From assembly GCF_002082565.1 (NCBI RefSeq), contig NZ_CP020562.1, positions 4,030,001 through 4,094,000 on the forward strand: DNA of 64,000 nucleotides, in the 5' to 3' direction. The notes under the pieces are model-generated. The model had not been told where the DNA came from and ran no database searches. It saw only the letters and a program-made list of their open reading frames with translations. The translations under genes were made by a program, and so were the position numbers. Positions 62,873 to 64,000 of this stretch are shown piece after piece (position 1 is the first letter of the stretch; every line of letters starts with the position of its first letter). The stretch is from Halomonas sp. GT (lineage in GTDB: Bacteria > Pseudomonadota > Gammaproteobacteria > Pseudomonadales > Halomonadaceae).

Positions 62873-62904
62873 TTCAGTTCCTTTTCAGAAACAAAGATTA
62901 TTAT
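62873..62904 (+). promoter_or_regulatory. TTCAG-N6-TTCAG promoter of 138-aa gene
   Basis: TTCAG at 62873 and 62884, then 10 bp to TATTAT (62899-62904). ATG is 47 bp past the box. Third copy of the copper-cluster promoter layout. Confidence 0.7.
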
Positions 62905-62935
62905 AACAATGTGATCAACCACTGGAGTAATTGAC

Positions 62936-63352
62936 ATGAAAGTTAAATCTATTATTTTTGGAACATTAGTAGCAAGCATTCTTTCAACACCTGTATTAGC
63001 TAACTTAGGGAATACAATCCAGGATCTTCCCTTACTCGAAAGAGGCGTGTCTTCTACACAGCTGCTTGCCCAGGGGCAATCCAAGCGTTTCAATATTAAC
63101 ATTGAACAAGCGACTACGCTGAAAGTAGCGAGTGATCACTTTCCAGGCTTTACCAGCACTGGCAACCGTATTTCAGCGGTCCTCTATAACGAGGCAGGAC
63201 AGCAAGTAGCAGGAGCTTCTAGCCCACGGGGGCACTTCGAACTTGTTAGTCAGCTACAACCTGGGAAATACCAGCTTGAGGTGACAGGTAGCTCAATGGG
63301 AGGTACTAAGGAAAATGATAATAACAGTTATGAGCTACATGTTGACTATTAA
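62936..63352 (+). CDS. Exported 138-aa protein of unknown function
   Basis: Signal peptide MKVKSIIFGTLVASILSTPV cut near VLANLG. Mature 116 residues are beta-rich (LKVASDHFPGF, ISAVLYNEAGQQVAG, GKYQLEVTGSS), resembling a pre-peptidase C-terminal (PPC)-type sandwich. No Cys, few Met. It sits behind a TTCAG-type promoter and before a terminator, as its own unit. A copper-induced periplasmic role is inferred from the promoter alone. Confidence 0.75.
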   Translation: MKVKSIIFGTLVASILSTPVLANLGNTIQDLPLLERGVSSTQLLAQGQSKRFNINIEQATTLKVASDHFPGFTSTGNRISAVLYNEAGQQVAGASSPRGHFELVSQLQPGKYQLEVTGSSMGGTKENDNNSYELHVDY

Positions 63353-63379
63353 TATTTAGTTGCTAATTTAAGATATAGG

Positions 63380-63403
63380 GCCAGCCTTTAGGCTGGCTTT
63401 TTT
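63380..63403 (+). terminator. Terminator after 138-aa gene
   Basis: GCCAGCC and GGCTGGC around TTTA, then TTTTTT. Textbook intrinsic terminator. Confidence 0.95.
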
Positions 63404-63538
63404 AACTCCACCTTTGACAGTATATATCTTTAATTTTTATTTTAGTTTTAAAATAAATGAGTAGGCTACTCTTGCCTATGTGTAGCACAAAGGTTCTATT
63501 CTTTTAATAAATACCATATTCTTAGCAAAGGAGACTCA

Positions 63539-64000
63539 ATGCCAAGGTCAACACCCACTACCTCTGCACGGGTTTACCGGATGAAAACCGCCGAGCATAT
63601 GTGCCCGTTTGGTTTGAAGACAGTTGATCTACTCAAGCGCAAAGGCTTTAAGGTCGATGACCACACCTTAACGTCCCGCGATGAGATCGACGCGTTTAAG
63701 CAACAGGAAAACGTCGACACAACGCCCCAGGTGTATATCGGTGACCAACGCATCGGTGGCTATGAAGAGCTGCGTGAGCATCTGGGAATGAGCGTGCCCA
63801 ACGCAAAAAAAACCACTTACCGGCCGGTAATTGCCATTTTTGCTACTGCACTGCTGATTGGCTTAGCGATTAGCTGGGCTACCCAGGGCACACTTTTCAC
63901 TGCACGCATGCCGGAGTATGCCGTTGCCACGGCGATGGTGCTGCTCGGCTTGCAAAAGCTGCAGGATGTCGAAAGTTTCAGCAGTATGTTTTTGAATTAC
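63539..64000 (+). CDS. Glutaredoxin fused to a membrane domain, 5' part
   Basis: ATG with AAGGAG upstream; runs off the window at codon 154. Residues about 10-85 are a glutaredoxin fold with monothiol CPFG (AEHMCPFGLKTVDLLKRKGF), TTPQVYIG and GGYEEL. From about 95 two hydrophobic helices follow (VIAIFATALLIGLAIS; VATAMVLLGLQKLQDV), like MauE/DoxX-type membrane proteins. Probable redox protein at the inner membrane; the rest is unseen. Confidence 0.85.
   Translation, partial: MPRSTPTTSARVYRMKTAEHMCPFGLKTVDLLKRKGFKVDDHTLTSRDEIDAFKQQENVDTTPQVYIGDQRIGGYEELREHLGMSVPNAKKTTYRPVIAIFATALLIGLAISWATQGTLFTARMPEYAVATAMVLLGLQKLQDVESFSSMFLNY

Overview
The window looks like the chromosome of a halophilic gammaproteobacterium of the Halomonas group. 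The evidence is protein resemblance and gene order: phoR-phoB / ubiA-ubiC / rubredoxin-reductase-like gene / HU / recG-oxyR / spoT-rpoZ-gmk closely follows the arrangement remembered from Pseudomonas. No search could be run, so the genus is an inference.

Core block (1 to about 21,200). These are housekeeping genes: phosphate regulation (phoBR with a Pho box), ubiquinone synthesis (ubiCA), a flavoprotein reductase, HU, a YccS-type membrane protein, recG-oxyR, an SDR enzyme, ridA, spoT, rpoZ, gmk, a periplasmic extensin-like protein, a glycine-zipper lipoprotein, an MFS exporter, an AlkA-like glycosylase, aqpZ, a histidine phosphatase and a zinc alcohol dehydrogenase.

Mosaic accessory block (about 21,200 to 63,400). 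(i) A complete type I restriction-modification locus (hsdR-hsdM-hsdS) plus a DUF3800 gene, next to decayed remnants of an Lrp regulator and an XRE/ImmA protein. (ii) A mobile segment with a MatP-like DNA-binding coiled-coil protein divergent from a large winged-helix protein, then AlpA and an inovirus-Gp2/YagK-like protein preceded by a coupled 20-codon ORF. It ends in a truncated second hsdM cut by an IS3-family remnant. (iii) Copper cluster I: multicopper oxidase, BNR-repeat lipoprotein, an accessory Lgt and an L,D-transpeptidase on the minus strand, divergent from a Met-rich Spy-like protein, a 44-aa membrane peptide, a copper P-type ATPase and DUF2933. (iv) A second defence segment: XRE-ImmA regulator and an unknown 251-aa gene divergent from a type III restriction-modification pair (mod-res), a 39-aa basic protein, and an XRE-ImmA/PIN pair. 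(v) A minus-strand recombination module (Zn-ribbon protein, DUF932, 20-aa peptide, 56-aa protein, ERF, YqaJ nuclease, RadC), with terminators between several genes and a leader hairpin that hides a Shine-Dalgarno. (vi) Copper cluster II: methyltransferase, DUF411 protein and a 49-aa membrane peptide on the minus strand; cupredoxin, CopR/CopS, PcoA-like oxidase, PcoB-like outer-membrane protein and a 138-aa exported protein on the plus strand. The window ends inside a glutaredoxin fused to a membrane domain.

The most interesting signals are in copper cluster II and the mobile segment. Three promoters (cupredoxin-copRS, pcoAB, the 138-aa gene) share one architecture, TTCAG-N6-TTCAG-N10-(-10 box). 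This suggests a CopR regulon that includes an undescribed exported protein. Two unannotated small Met-rich membrane peptides, one per copper cluster, align without gaps with 20 identities over 41 residues. The mobile segment carries what appears to be a MatP-like chromosome-organising protein with a long added coiled coil, divergent from an unknown DNA-binding protein across a TTACA/TGTAA operator array. No tRNA, rRNA, CRISPR array, integrase or complete insertion sequence was seen.
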